NCBI RefSeq assembly: GCF_003589595.1
Contig: NW_020654080.1
Span: 3,936,493-4,000,492 of the forward strand
Direction of reading: 5' to 3'
Source: Hyposmocoma kahamanoa
Taxonomy: Eukaryota > Arthropoda > Insecta > Lepidoptera > Cosmopterigidae
Length of the DNA: 64,000 nt
Part shown: one piece after another, positions 11,985 through 24,087 of the stretch
Layout: each line of letters starts with the position of its first letter
Numbering within the stretch: the stretch's first letter is position 1
The notes under the pieces: model-generated
Databases searched by the model: none
Seen by the model: the letters and a program-made list of their open reading frames with translations, nothing else
Told to the model about the DNA's origin: nothing
Made by a program: the position numbers and the translations under genes

Positions 11985-12012
11985 AATCTCTAAAATCTAA
12001 GAACTCGATTCA
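11985..12012. mobile_element. MITE-G end fragment
   Basis: CTCTAAAATCTAAGAACTCGA is the reverse of the terminal CGAGTTCTTAGATTTT. Confidence 0.45.
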
Positions 12013-14368
12013 ATTATAACTTGTTAATTTAACAGTGTGTACTATGTATATCAGCATTGATTTGACAAAATTCGTTGTACAAAAAAGTTGAGAACATAAA
12101 GAATTTGTAGGTTCATCATGTCTAAAATGTTGGCACACGTCGTTACCACAACATATCATGTGCTAGTCAAGAGTTTTGGCAAAAGACAAGTTTATTCACC
12201 CTGCCAGCTCTAGAGTTTATCGTCCTTTCCTAGTTTCAACTGAAAAATTTGAGTATCTGCATTTGATCGGACGAAAGTTACGTGATCAATGACTAATCAC
12301 AATTTTCAATTAAAATTATAATGAATATCGACCAATCCCCTTTCTCATTAATGTTCGGGTTTCCAAAAATCGATATCCAAGGCGTTGGGTTGCGTGACAT
12401 AATCCGCACCATATAAGTCAAGTGTCCCCCAACAGTTTGTGGCGTCTATTACGGTTACAGTGTTGGGTGTCGCCAGGAATATCTGGCTATTTAACTCACC
12501 AGGATGATTTTACACCATGATATCGTCGCCATCGTATTTTCCTTGAAGTTGATTTTAAATCAGAGGTTTTTGGTTTATGTTAAGAACAACCATGGAATGC
12601 TCATGCTATTTTAAAATAGTTACTGTCTACAAGTAATGCCTTTAACGGCCCTAATAAAACTAACACCAAGCATACTTTGCCTCTTGTTTGTGTTAACTAT
12701 TTTTGTTTTGTACTGAGATTCCTCATTCGTCACCTTATGTCATGTATGCGTTTTGTCATTATTCTCATTTTGACTTGATACTTGAAAAATGAACAGCATT
12801 ATTTAATTGTAGGACGATCTATCGTTTCCATTGTTTCTACCTCTTCCATTTTTATACATCCCCAAACAGCGCTAAAACCGTGTCCAAATAATATTACTAT
12901 TTGTAATAATCTGGCAAGTTTCAAACCAATTGTTACGTATCGGTGTAAAAACATTCCTCCTTTCGTCATTTAGTCGCGCGTCCCTATCTTCTTTTTGTCT
13001 GGGACATGTCTAAATCGGTCCGGTCGCCGGCTCTAATTCCGGGCTACTTACGACTTCCCGTTACGTAACGCTAAGACAAAGGACTTAATGGTATTGTTTA
13101 GTGTAACACTCGGAATTTCATTGTTTCAATCTCAAAACATCTTGCCACTGGTTGAGCACGTTCATTTCTTAAGTTCTTATTAGTTGGTTATTATTAATGA
13201 CATTTCTCACTGGTTATTGTACAATATTGAAGTGTTGGGCATGTCATATCACTTCGACATTGCCTGTATACTCTATTAGCAAGTATATTCCAAAGAAATT
13301 AGTTTTTAAATTGTCAAGAGTCTACCGAATTAGCATCGATACTTGCTTTTTTTGCAAGAAGTTCTTCGAGTATTTGACACCTATTTTTTTCTGTTAATTT
13401 TGTATTCAAATCCTGACTTTAGATTGACGTGCCGTCCACATTTGGTATCAGAAGTGAGATAAAATACAATCGCGTCCAATGCTGTCAACGTTTGAGATTG
13501 CGAGTGACGTTTCCCTATTAGAAGTGGTATTGAATACTAATTGGTGGGTCGAAAACCTTTGGATGTAGTTGTTTTTCTTCGAACACGAAAAAAATCAAAG
13601 CGTCAAAATCTGAAGGAACTTTGCAGTCCCCAAAATGTACAGGTCATTGCACCCTAGGTCTGGGAATACCAGTGCTCATACTGTTGCGAATGGTATTCAA
13701 GCTGTAGGGATTGGTACTCTGTCTGTAAAGAATGCTAATCGCCTACGCATGAATGCTGAATTTATCTTCTCCTGTGACATTTAGATGGTAAATCATTGCA
13801 CCTAAACAATGTTGGTCCATATCAAATAAGTATATCTCCAATGTACCGTATTTATTGGCACCGGACAATCGAATCGGTTAAAAGTTGATTAAGCTCGATA
13901 AGCGCGGCTATCGCATTCCTAATGGGTCTTTGACCATGTTTTTTGTATCATGCTGGTTTGTATTGGCCAGCTTGATAAGAATATTGGTGCTTTAGAGGTT
14001 TCTTTTAACATTTAACTTTGAGATAAGTATTTATGTAATTCCAAATGTACCTAGCATGTGAAGTGATTTAGATCCAGATAAAGTTGTTCCCGTGATCACG
14101 TAAACGCCTAGTGTACATTATGATGAAATTATCGGATTCAAATTTAGCACTGTCTATTCTATTAGAGCATCTAGAAAGGTACGACTTTCATACAAAACTA
14201 AGGGTAAACTTGCTTGGGCATGTAATGAAGTAACGTTTTTGACTACACATTGACGGATTTCGTTTCGTTGTATTGGAGGCTATTTTCGAACAAAGCGCAA
14301 AAAACACAGCGCCATATGTGAGAAGAGCGATAGTTTTTTATATATAAAAAAGTCATAAGGTCTGCTGC
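12013..14368. other. Unassigned; possible very old LTR-element traces
   Basis: TTTGGTATCAGAAGTGAG at 13440 resembles primer-binding-site regions of insect LTR elements, and short frames near 13690 and 13890 look vaguely like retroelement polyprotein. No LTR pair was found. The frames at 12782 and 13197 are unrecognised. Confidence 0.25.
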
Positions 14369-14440
14369 CTCGTTTCGTAGCTCAGTTGGGAGAGCGATAG
14401 CTCTGGTTTTACCAGGTTGCTGATTCATATTCGAAGGAAT
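14369..14440 (+). mobile_element. SINE-I: tRNA-like head
   Basis: CGTAGCTCAGTTGGGAGAGCG is a textbook tRNA D-arm/A box. The B box has decayed (CTGATTCATATTCGAAGG). No acceptor-stem pairing was found, so it is a SINE head or tRNA pseudogene, not a tRNA gene. Confidence 0.65.
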
Positions 14441-14609
14441 TTTTGTTTGTGTTCGATCGATCTTTGTATAATAATAACATCAAAAGTGGAGTTTCACAAA
14501 AAATATTTGGATATTTTGGTAGTAAAAACATGATGATGTTCAATAAATATTTTACTTAATTACTCTTTTAAAATTGTCTCTTAATGTTGTCTTTCGATAT
14601 TCGAAATTC

Positions 14610-14712
14610 TAAAAAAAATCGGCGGCGGGCGGGCGTCCGCGCCTTTTTAGCTCATATTGTTTGCACATACAGCTTTTTCTGATCGGCTCAAGCTAATTCC
14701 GCGTGAATAAAT
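14610..14712. mobile_element. MITE-M fragment
   Basis: CTTTTTCTGATCGGCTCAAGC followed by TAATTCCGCGTGAATAA is the inverse of 5165-5208. A GC-rich GGCGGCGGGCGGGCG precedes it. Confidence 0.55.
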
Positions 14713-15817
14713 TTGGTGAGTCCCTTCAATAGTGTTATGATTTTCAACAATCCTACATACTTACATGAGCTCACGCTCTTGTCCCACAGGAGGGGTAGGC
14801 AGAGACTACGGAACGCTTCCTTCCTCTATCCTGACACAACTTTCGACCCTTTTCATTCAACTTATTTTATTCTTATTACTTCGGATTCCAGCCTTTTTGA
14901 GGGCATCACTGATCTGCAATGCAAGTCCTTCTAGAACGTCCTCATAAAAACCCATCCATCCACATTCGCATTATAAATCTGGGGTTCTACTTCCGTTCTC
15001 TGTCCGACATCCGTTCGGAACAATTATTGTCAAATAAGCAATACTCCGTCAAATTAAAATATGCATGATGAGAATGAAGCTTCAACATTGTTTTTTGATT
15101 TGGTCGAATATGCGAGGAGTCTCCCTGTTTGGTAATTCTTCATAAATCTGTTTGATAACTCTCAACAAACCTAAAGTTTATTTTATAATTAACTCATTGT
15201 CTTATTTATGAAAAGTTAAATTAGTAATTAGATATTTTCCCTTTTGTTTTATTTCTTAAAGTGATTGACGTTCTTTGTAACCGTGTTTTGTTTTTGACGC
15301 ATATCCGGTAGAGAAGAGAAATTTGTACCAACTTTGTACGCACAATCGAGTGTGGCTTGGCAGAAATTGAGGCACGGAACAGCTTTCACGGATTCATGGA
15401 TCCATGTGCCAAGGTGTTGGCACTTTCTTTAGTTGGCTGTGTTCCGTGCGGCGTTGAGATTATAATAGGTAGAATATATTATTTGGGTATCTGCACTTAA
15501 AGGAAGTAATACACATAGACTGAATAATACCTCCCTCTGGAATGTAGGAATTATTATATTTCCATTTAGTTCCATATTTTGGATGTGTACAATTACTTTT
15601 AAAATTAAAATTTTTGTAGTTGTAAGCAAAAATATAAATATACTCCCGAACACGTAATTCAAATCTAGCGCTATTTATATTGTATATATCAGTTCTTCAT
15701 ATAAACTACAGGGCCTGAAGCAAGTAATTACATTTTTGTAACTAATTTGTTTTACATTGACAAGATGCAATTTATCAAAACTACCTTTAATTTCTAGTGA
15801 TAACAAACAAATCAACT

Positions 15818-16159
15818 AGATGGCGTTTATTGCAAGATTTTTTATAGATCGTGCCAGTTATTATTTTATTTTGGATTAGCGCTATCTACCCATATAGGAA
15901 ACGTAAATTTATAAATCAGTTTGTAACACGGTAGCCATCTATTGACACGCATATTTGTCAAAGTTCCGGAAATAATTTTGCTCATGATCAATATTTGAAT
16001 GATATTACAACGGAAAATAACTAATTTCTTATATTTCATAGTAAAGAGGAATTAACCGATATCCGCGGCTATATTTACATTATATATACTACTTCCAGGC
16101 AATTGATCAGCGCCATCTTGTTATAAGACGAATTTTGACCTTTTTCAGAGCTGCCATCT
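15818..16159. repeat. Cluster of GCCATCT motifs
   Basis: GCCATCT occurs at 15934, 16112 and 16153 and as AGATGGC at 15818, with a variant GCTATCT at 15881. Probably a decayed tandem or dispersed repeat; binding sites for a Pho/YY1-like factor (core GCCAT) are an alternative. Confidence 0.4.
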
Positions 16160-16330
16160 GTAGTATGGAGATTAGCACTTCTCTCGAGTTATTTGGTCCA
16201 TCGTGTTAGTTACTTGCACAATATAGGTAGCAACAGAAAATCAAAGACATTAAAACTTTCTATGCGACCGCATGCTGTACGTATCCCAAGGTTTCACTGT
16301 TACCTCTTCCCTGTGAAATCTTTTTAAACT

Positions 16331-16552
16331 AATAATAATAATAATAATAACGCACACACTCAACATAGCCCCGCACTAGGGAAACCCTGTGTCGCGGGTG
16401 CTATGGACACACACATAGACAACCACAAATTACACCCAAACTCACGAGAGAAATAAATGTAGGCCATATAAATATTTCTCCCGGCCCGGGAATCGAACCT
16501 GGGACCTCTGCGTGGCAGTCCGGCATGGTAACCGTTCGGCCACGGAGGCAGT
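16331..16552 (-). mobile_element. SINE-A copy 3, well preserved
   Basis: Starts on the left with an (AAT)n tail at 16331-16350. The body is followed by GGGAATCGAACC (B-box complement) and CCGTTCGGCCACGGAGGCAGT at the right edge. This is close to the apparent family consensus. Confidence 0.92.
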
Positions 16553-16587
16553 CGAAGTAGTTCAATGAGTACAGCCTTCGCAAATGA

Positions 16588-16680
16588 AAGTATTTTTTCG
16601 AGTCTAAATCACGTATATAAACAAACCAACGTTCCGGAACTTTTACAGGTTACATTTATGGGACCTTTTAAGGGCGCATT
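16588..16680. mobile_element. MITE-G fragment
   Basis: GTATTTTTTCGAGTCTAAATC, CAAACCAACGTTCCGGAAC, ACAGGTTACATTTATGGGACC: left arm and centre only. It ends at the GC-rich island. Confidence 0.6.
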
Positions 16681-16684
16681 TATT

Positions 16685-17060
16685 TATTCGACACGAATTG
16701 CTTCGCTCTCGCCGCGCGACTGCCGCGTAGTCGCCGTGCGGGCGCCGCGCGGAAACAGCGAGCGCGTGCATCTAACTGTCATGGCAAAGTACGCTCTATT
16801 TATTTAGCTTTTACGTTTTAACTTAAATGAGCCCCCGGGCGCGCGGGCGGGGCTGGCTTGTCTTTGGCCTACGCGGCGACCGCGCGGTTATATTTTTCAG
16901 AGGAATTTAAATGTTGTTGCCTAGTAAATAGTATTCTGATTCGCCATTGTACGCGAAAGCGTGGCAACTGGGCGGTCGCAGCACGGTGGCAGCGTGAAAA
17001 CTCGTGTACTCGTTGCGTCGTGTAACTGGGCGCTTAAGGACTCGATATGGTCTTTGCGGG
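16685..17060. promoter_or_regulatory. GC- and CpG-rich island, possible promoter or 5' exon
   Basis: Inside AT-rich surroundings this stretch holds CTCGCCGCGCGACTGCCGCG, GGGCGCCGCGCGGAAACAGC and CCCGGGCGCGCGGGCGGGGC, then GGCGGTCGCAGCACGGTGGC. Such islands in moths often mark promoters or first exons. I see no clear core promoter element, splice site or family match, so the call rests on composition only. Confidence 0.3.
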
Positions 17061-17470
17061 TAACGTGCATGCTTCGCATCCATAACTCATGGTAATCTCG
17101 TCAATATATCAACTTTGTGTGCCTAGTATCATATGGTTATAAACCGTGTAATTACGAGCTCTATCTTGTATGCGACGTGTTTTTTTTTACGATGACAAAG
17201 GGAGATTTTAATTTCTCGTTACAATGTTGCTAAGTGCTGTAATAATGTGTCATTACCTTTCCGAGGCGGTGTAGATTACTAAAATTGCATTGTACAAGTG
17301 ATATTTTTCATTCTGTGGACATATTTGACAGGTTGTATTGGGAAATCGGATTTACAACTATACATCTTCCTTTGCATATTATAGAAGACTGGTAGATTTG
17401 ATAAGACAAAGTATTAGTGTTGCAACGGAAGTGTTATAACGAAAACAAAAACAGATGTCAAAAGCAAATC

Positions 17471-17513
17471 TTAGCGGAAGCGGAAACGGAAGCGAATGCG
17501 GAAGTGGAAGTGT
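17471..17513 (+). repeat. GCGGAA-type hexamer repeat
   Basis: Runs of GCGGAAGCGGAAACGGAAGC with variants. It belongs with the homologous blocks at 17640-17765 and 44945-45080. Confidence 0.75.
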
Positions 17514-17639
17514 AAATACTATAAAGAACTCTATAAGATAGTTCCCAACAGGCCTTGTTTTTTGTTTCTTAATTTACGTCAATTATTACACAACACAACA
17601 CTACTAAAAAACCCGCGCTTCAACATTATGTAATCCGCA

Positions 17640-17765
17640 CTGGCGCCTGACTCATCGCGAACGTTGTAAAGATCCGATTCAAGTTCCGTTATAAAAGATG
17701 CGGAAGCAGAAACGGAAACAGATGTGATAAACCGTACGGAAGCAGAAGCAGAGGTCTGTTGAATC
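17640..17765. repeat. Rep-K copy 1 (GCGGAAGCAGAA block)
   Basis: CATCGCGAACGTTGTAAAGA, TTCCGTTATAAAAGATGCGG and GGAAGCAGAAGCAGAGGTCT. A homologous block is at 44945-45080 in the same orientation. Confidence 0.75.
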
Positions 17766-18110
17766 ACTACAAAAGTCTCATTACTTAATACTCAATATAT
17801 TTATTGTTTTCATATGGTACATAAGGTCTTAAAATTAAAATAATGTTACACTTAAGAGCCCTGTCTTAGGGATAACAACAAGAGCAGACGCAGGCCGAGG
17901 CTTAGATTAGTCACTATGATTGTTCGCTATCAATAGATGTATAATAAAAGCATGTCACTTAAAAACTCCGCTTTAATTAAATTACAATAATATGAATATG
18001 TGAATATATGTATAACACAGTTCAAGATGTATTTATTACGTATTAATTTAATTATTCAAATTTATCACAACATTATTATGTCTCTCTTCTTTTCATAATT
18101 TACACAAAGA

Positions 18111-18215
18111 TTGAATACTAATAATAATTTCTTTATTCTGACAGGACTAGAACCTGCGTCCATATGCCAAACTAGGACCACCGCTCTACCAACTAAGCTA
18201 CAGTACAGATCGAGT
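18111..18215 (-). mobile_element. SINE-I copy
   Basis: In reverse: TGTAGCTTAGTTGGTAGAGCG (A box) and ACGCAGGTTCTAGTCCTGTC (B box), then AGAATAAAGAAATTATTATTA as tail. A 77-aa open frame across it is spurious. Confidence 0.72.
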
Positions 18216-18605
18216 CAGCAGATCTTAAGATCTGTTTTGTGTTTGTTACAGATCTTTTGTATTGAGTTTTTTCGGTTTTTATCGCCGCTAGCGTTAATAA
18301 TAATAACAATAAACTATTGTAGTAATTCCACAAAAAATAAATGAATATGGTAGTAAAGCATCTTTATATTTAATAAAATTCAATATTACAATAATAATAC
18401 CACATTTTTAATGGAAAATAGCGATGAATATAACATTAATACAGGGAATAAAAATAAGCTGCCTATTCTTGACAGTCGTTCTACACAGATACATTTAAGG
18501 GGCAATATATACGCTTCTATAATAAGATTCCGGTTCATATTCAAAATTTGTCATTTACGAGATTAAAACTATAGTGAAACAAAAACTTTAAAGGTTATTT
18601 TAAAC

Positions 18606-18770
18606 ATCGAGTTCTTAGATTTTTGCGATTGTTACACGTAGGAAATGAAACTATTTTTTCGGTTTTAAATCGCGTAATTTTGTTTTTTCTAAAAATTTCG
18701 GGCCCTTCACAGGTCCCAAGGTCTTGGTTGACTTACCATGGGACCTCTAAAGAGCCCGAAATATTTGGTT
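18606..18770. mobile_element. MITE-G copy, left arm plus centre
   Basis: CATCGAGTTCTTAGATTTTTG, then TTTCGGGCCCTTCACAGGTCC inverted to GGGACCTCTAAAGAGCCCGAAA about 35 bp later. The rest of the right arm is lost. Confidence 0.75.
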
Positions 18771-19751
18771 TGTTTGATATTTGGATAAGAAAAATCCATG
18801 CTAGTGACTTGTTTAGCTCTTCCAGGTTGTCTTGGTCTATGATATTTGAAATTAATATTGTAAATGGTGAACCGACACCTAGAGTTTCTTACTCATTCTT
18901 CTAATACTAGAGTTTAATCAAAGCCACGTCACAATTTGCTACCTGTGAAATAAGGATTATTTTTTAATTTGAATTTGAAAAAAAAAAAAAATTTTCTTTC
19001 ATTGGTTCATTCAAACATTTTCAGCAACTGTGAACGCTTAATGCGATTTTCGTGAAGCCAAATCATATAATATAATTAATTGATTAATAAAATTAAAATA
19101 TTTATAATATAATAAAATTATGCCAGTTTATTTAGCGTAGCTTATTTAAATATAAGGTAGAAAGAGAAGAGGATGGAACCTAATAAGGAATAAATACGAA
19201 GTATCAGGATTTGAAGTATTTTTGTTATCCATCTTTTAGGAGGCTCCAGAAAAAGCAAGGTAGATGTCCTTTTAGGAACGTTTCACATATCGCAAAATAG
19301 AAGTTGTTTTTTTTTTTGCATCGCCAAATTAAAAAAACTTCTTAAATATTTCATTTTTCATTATTTTATGAGACGGTCCATAAATATTGGTTAAATTCGG
19401 ACTGTATTTGCTGTGTACTCGTATTTGATTGTAAGTTGTGGGAAAATAGACAGCAAATCGAGTGTGAACTGGCAGCCGGTACTATCTCAATTTTGATAAT
19501 TTTATAGAATGAAGAAAAGAATTGCTTGCATCATTTATAATAGCATATTGTTAGAAGTTAGTACAAGTTAAATGAAGTCTATTCTGGCGCCAAAATTAAA
19601 TGTATCTGAGATGGAATTTCTTGCAACGCTGCGGAGTATAACATAGTATAAAATGGTATTAAAAAATGGAATCTTTAGAAAATTGAGATAATACCTATTG
19701 CCAGTTCACAGTCGATATGCATAAGGCATATAGTCGTGTACTGGACCTTTA
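18771..19751. other. Unassigned AT-rich stretch
   Basis: Homopolymer A and T runs and no element ends recognised. Confidence 0.55.
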
Positions 19752-20072
19752 ATTTTTTTTTTTTTATAAAAAGTTAGTGACGGGACGAACAAGTCGTGCG
19801 GCTGTTGGTAAGCGACGTGCCTTTCCTTGACAGTTGCAGTACCACTCAGAGCTTTAAATCACAAACATCTAAGGGGCACTTCCACTGCGCCCGACACCCT
19901 GAGACACAAGTTGACAAGTTCCATGCGCCTGTAATCTCACCAGCTCCCTCTTACCCTTCGAAACTAGGACACAGTAATGCTCACACTACTTCCTGGCAGT
20001 CTGCTGTCTGTCAATAGGTAAGGTGGCATACTTCCCTTACGAACTGTTTCACAAGGATCTCTACTGCTACTA
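19752..20072 (-). mobile_element. Rep-B copy, full length
   Basis: Long T run, GTGACGGGACGAACAAGTCG, body, and GGATCTCTACTGCTACTATT at the 5' end. The LINE-like 3' motif reads GCTGTTGGTAAG, degraded from CCTGATGGTAAG. Confidence 0.9.
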
Positions 20073-21990
20073 TTTTATGATTACTTAATAACTTCAAGAC
20101 TACAAATCTATCTCATTGTAGCAAGTAAAGGTTCGTAGTATCTGCCTACAATCAGCACTAGCTTGACGACGTACAATAATACCTATGAAAAAACCTATTT
20201 TCAAATTTAAATACTCGAAGAAATATGCATGAAACGTCCTTAATATAATGAAAGCTTATAAATTTGTATACAATGAACTATTTAAATAATTCTGTCCGCG
20301 CGTACCAATAAACAACTCGGCGACGGATAATGAAGTTTGCGTAGAACGGGACGTGCCCGTGACCTTGACCGCGACCCAGATGAACATATTGAATTAGTGG
20401 ATTAAAACGTTTCGATTCACGCATATCTGTTAATTGATTTTGTTGTCGTATTTAAATAGGCGTACAATTGTATGTTTGCAAATTTGTAAATTTATTTCGT
20501 CAGTTAAATTGGGCGATGGATAGACACTGAGCGTTGGACATTGTTATAGACTGGACTCAGGTGACGATGCAGGGATGAATTCAACAAAAATTGTGGAAAT
20601 TGCTTCTATAGTCATAAGGTGCGCATGAAAAAACCCAAAAGTTGCTCAGCAAAGCCTGCTCGTAGTAAAAAAGTGATAAGTAGTGCGAAAAACTTCAAGC
20701 AGTGTTCGATCTATAGATTCCAATATAATATAATATTTAGCACAAAATCCTGTCTTTGACATAAAAAACACTCGGATATTTGTTTTTACAACCTCTTCGA
20801 CCTTAACAATGGTCATCGCGTGACCTTGACCGGTCATTCGCCCACGTACCTCGTATATGGTCACCCTATTCTATCCCGAGTAAGGCAGCGGAAATACACT
20901 TCCGAGTGATAAAGTTACGCAACAATGTATAATGATGGAGGCCATACTGAATATTTAATGTGTTACCGTTGTGACTTTTGCAATAAAAGTCGTGGGTGCC
21001 CAGTTTAGAGATTGCTTTGTCCACAACCTTTTCAAAGCGGATCTACATGAGGGTGGTCAAAAAGACCTTGAGTTTACGGGACATACGTGAAACTGACTTC
21101 GAGAGTACCATAAAGGCTGTTTGCGGACAAGAGCCCTTAAGGATAGATACTGTGAGGGGGTGAGGTTCATTCCGTACAACAATAAATGACATATTTTTAG
21201 TCTAGATAACGTTTAACGGATATTTCAACTTGCTTGATATAAAGTAAAATTGGGTCAAATAAACAATTGATGTAAATACTTTCAATCTAAGATACCTATG
21301 ATAAAACATACCCTTTATATATAAATCAGGTATCATATATTTAAATAGAATTGCCAATAACTTAGGCGCTTTAACTATTTGTAAAATTAAATAATGTATT
21401 TTATTATTTGACACATTAATTATACTGGTAATTACCATTAATACATTATGTTAGTTAATCATTATATCTTATGGTTTTATATATTGATCGTTACATACCC
21501 GCTGTGATATTCAGCCATGGGGACAATATTTAAAAGTATCCTAAAATCACAAGAGTACTTTTTGTAGCTTTTTTTTGAGAAATAGCCAACATTTTAGCTA
21601 CGTTGCTTATTTACTATAAAGGTTTTTGTTTTCTTCATAGCCTATTTGTGTGAATGCAGTAATAAACAAAACAAGAACGCCTATTCTCAAACATGTGAGT
21701 TTAAAATGGCCCGGTTATTTCTTCTCATTTTTTGTTTTGACTGCGAAGCCGGATGTGAACCGGTGACTTGTAATTGGCTTTGTACAGAGTCGTGATTTCG
21801 CACTTACACCGTTATTCATGCATGGTTGCAGCTATGCTTTTCATTTCTTATGTCTAGCAGAGTATTTGCGATGATACTATTATCTATCTGACAAGTGGCT
21901 TCGCCTACAAGTCGTGATACTTTCGTCAGTTTGAGGAAGGCAATATAATGCGTATTATGTGGTGTAGTATGTAATCAAATCACAGAACAA
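20073..21990. other. Unassigned stretch
   Basis: Contains only short frames (72-78 aa) without family resemblance. Confidence 0.55.
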
Positions 21991-22015
21991 TTTATTTATT
22001 TATTTATTTATTGTA
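21991..22015. repeat. (TTTA)n microsatellite
   Basis: Six TTTA units, followed by GTAAATATGTTTACACGGCA and an A-rich segment at 22077-22110. Possibly the end of an unassigned element. Confidence 0.85.
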
Positions 22016-22608
22016 AATATGTTTACACGGCATTACAGTTCCATAACCAATGCGCCGTGAAAACAAACTAATTAAAAAATAACAATAAAAATGAAAAAAA
22101 AAAAAACCAAAGACTGAAATAATAAATTAAACTATAGCACTATACTTGACTCACTATCATCCATCGCTTCACAAAATCTCAGGCATTCACAACACACAGC
22201 CGCCCATCGCCATGCAAACAGATCACACTCCGGTGCTGATGCCAAGAGTTGATTGAGCATTGCGAGGGCACGGAGCAGTGGTGAGTGGTGAATCTACAAT
22301 CGCTTTGTATGGTGCGGTTGTGTCATTCTTTAGTGCAAATTCTCTAATATCCAAAAAAAATGCCATAATATGCTGCTTTGGCGTGCAAAAATGACAGCTG
22401 CACCAAAAATATTACCCGTGGTCGTATTTCATATCATCGGAAAGTCTGCTTACCGAAATTATTTTTTTGTTACAAGAAACGAAAGAGAAAGTTTATATCC
22501 GTGCAATACTCGTATGGTCGCTTCTGGTTTGGAGAACTAAATTAATAACTCCACTTCGTCGTCGTTCAGTAATCAACCGCTCGATGGCAGCACATTGATT
22601 GAAATTTC

Positions 22609-22643
22609 AATATAATATCAAAACGACATTTTGATATTATATT
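22609..22643. repeat. AT-rich palindrome, 15-bp perfect arms
   Basis: AATATAATATCAAAA, loop CGACA, TTTTGATATTATATT. A third related arm (CAATATTATATTGAA) follows at about 22652. Confidence 0.8.
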
Positions 22644-22865
22644 CAATCATCAATATTATATTGAACTTTCAACGATATATAGATAGATATAACAATCCAG
22701 AATTTGTTATTTCTTTTTAAATTTGAAACAACCACCAATCAATATCGAGATTTTGTAGTGTTTCAAATTGAGAATGTGTTCTCATGGTGATCGAGGCTTA
22801 AGGAGGCTTATGTTGCTGTTGTGCATTAGATTTATAGTTGCTGTTGTGCATTAGATATATATAGA

Positions 22866-22911
22866 TTTTTTTTTTTTTGCGACTCGGCAAAATGACTGCA
22901 CCGCGCCTGAT
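22866..22911 (-). mobile_element. LINE 3'-tail fragment (jockey/CR1-like)
   Basis: T run then GCGACTCGGCAAAATGAC and CACCGCGCCTGAT, the same as the 3' end of the LINE at 47930-48465. Confidence 0.65.
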
Positions 22912-23155
22912 TTCTACCGCAAAGCGTCAATAACTTTGTTCCGTGATGTAGGTTAGAAAGAACCAGCTCGCAATTATTGACACTGGATACGTTTGAATCT
23001 TCTGTATCATAATCACAGTTAACACAAAATGTGCCTTCGCATACGACGTACAAATCCTTTACGTCTGTTGCACCCTGGGCAACGCGCGTTCCTTACGCCG
23101 ATTGGCATATCCTTTTTCCACGATGGCAAGCATTATTATAGAAGTTAGCGGCGGT

Positions 23156-23503
23156 AACAACTCCTGTCATCATTACCGGTTTAAATCCTACTACTACGGT
23201 GAGGCTTTAAACCGGAGTGCTTCACGCTCAATAAGGGTTGGAAACTTCGTACGCTTTCCTAAAGTTTTCAGGTTTTGAGGTTTAATCACGATATTTCGCT
23301 AACAACTTCTGTCATCATTACCAGTTTGAATCCTCATCATCATCAACCCGGGTCTCGGCTACGGTGAGGCCCTGTCACGCTCAATGAGGGTTGGAGTCTT
23401 CACACGCTTTCCAAGAGTTCGACGTGTCGGTTTTATCACGGTATTTTGCTAACAACTTCGATCGTCATTACCAGTTTGAATCTTAATCATCATCAACCCG
23501 GGT
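23156..23503. repeat. Tandem repeat, ~145-150 bp unit, about 2.4 copies
   Basis: Units start AACAACTCCTGTCATCATTACC (23156), AACAACTTCTGTCATCATTACC (23301) and AACAACTTCGATCGTCATTACC (23451, partial). Shared interior GGTGAGGC, CACGCTCAATRAGGGTTGGA and TTTAATCACGATATTTCGCT-like end. No frame is kept across units. Confidence 0.88.
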
Positions 23504-24087
23504 CACACAAACATACACAAATATATATAATTTAAAAATTAGATTCGATTCGTCTACCTCTCAAATGAAAAGCAACCAGAGGTAGCTCTGCGCTGCCGCC
23601 GCTATAATGATCGGCCAATAACGAATTCAATAGTGGTTTGAATATTATCTAAATACATTTTACGTAACTAAATCGAGCAGTACCTTTTACCATCTGATTT
23701 GCCAACCCTAGGTCGCTGAGTCGGCACATTTTCAGATCGATATGGGGTCAATGGATGCCGCACGTGACGCTTTTTGCCATACCAACCCTTACCAGGGTTC
23801 AGCCGGCTCATTGTGGGATTTCGTTATTAGCTGATCATGGCCATTATTTAAGAGCCTGACGTCGGATTATTTATTATTAATTTGTTTGACGTAGAAAATA
23901 TTCTAAAGTAACGACTGTGACTTGGAATATTTACTTTTGGATAAATACACGATCCATCATCGTTCATTCGTTCTTAATCATTCATGTTGTGGAAAAAGTT
24001 GTCTGTATCACTCGGTCTTATTTTACTTCTGTGATATTATAGTAGTCTGCTGTCAGTGCGTGTTGGTATTGTAAATAATTTACTATT

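Noticed and set aside
14369..14440. A tRNA gene (CGTAGCTCAGTTGGGAGAGCG)
   Set aside because: No acceptor-stem pairing or intact B box, and a related copy at 18111 carries SINE-type tail sequence.
23156..23503. A CRISPR array
   Set aside because: Only 2.4 units of about 150 bp with diverged repeats and no spacer pattern, in a eukaryotic genome.
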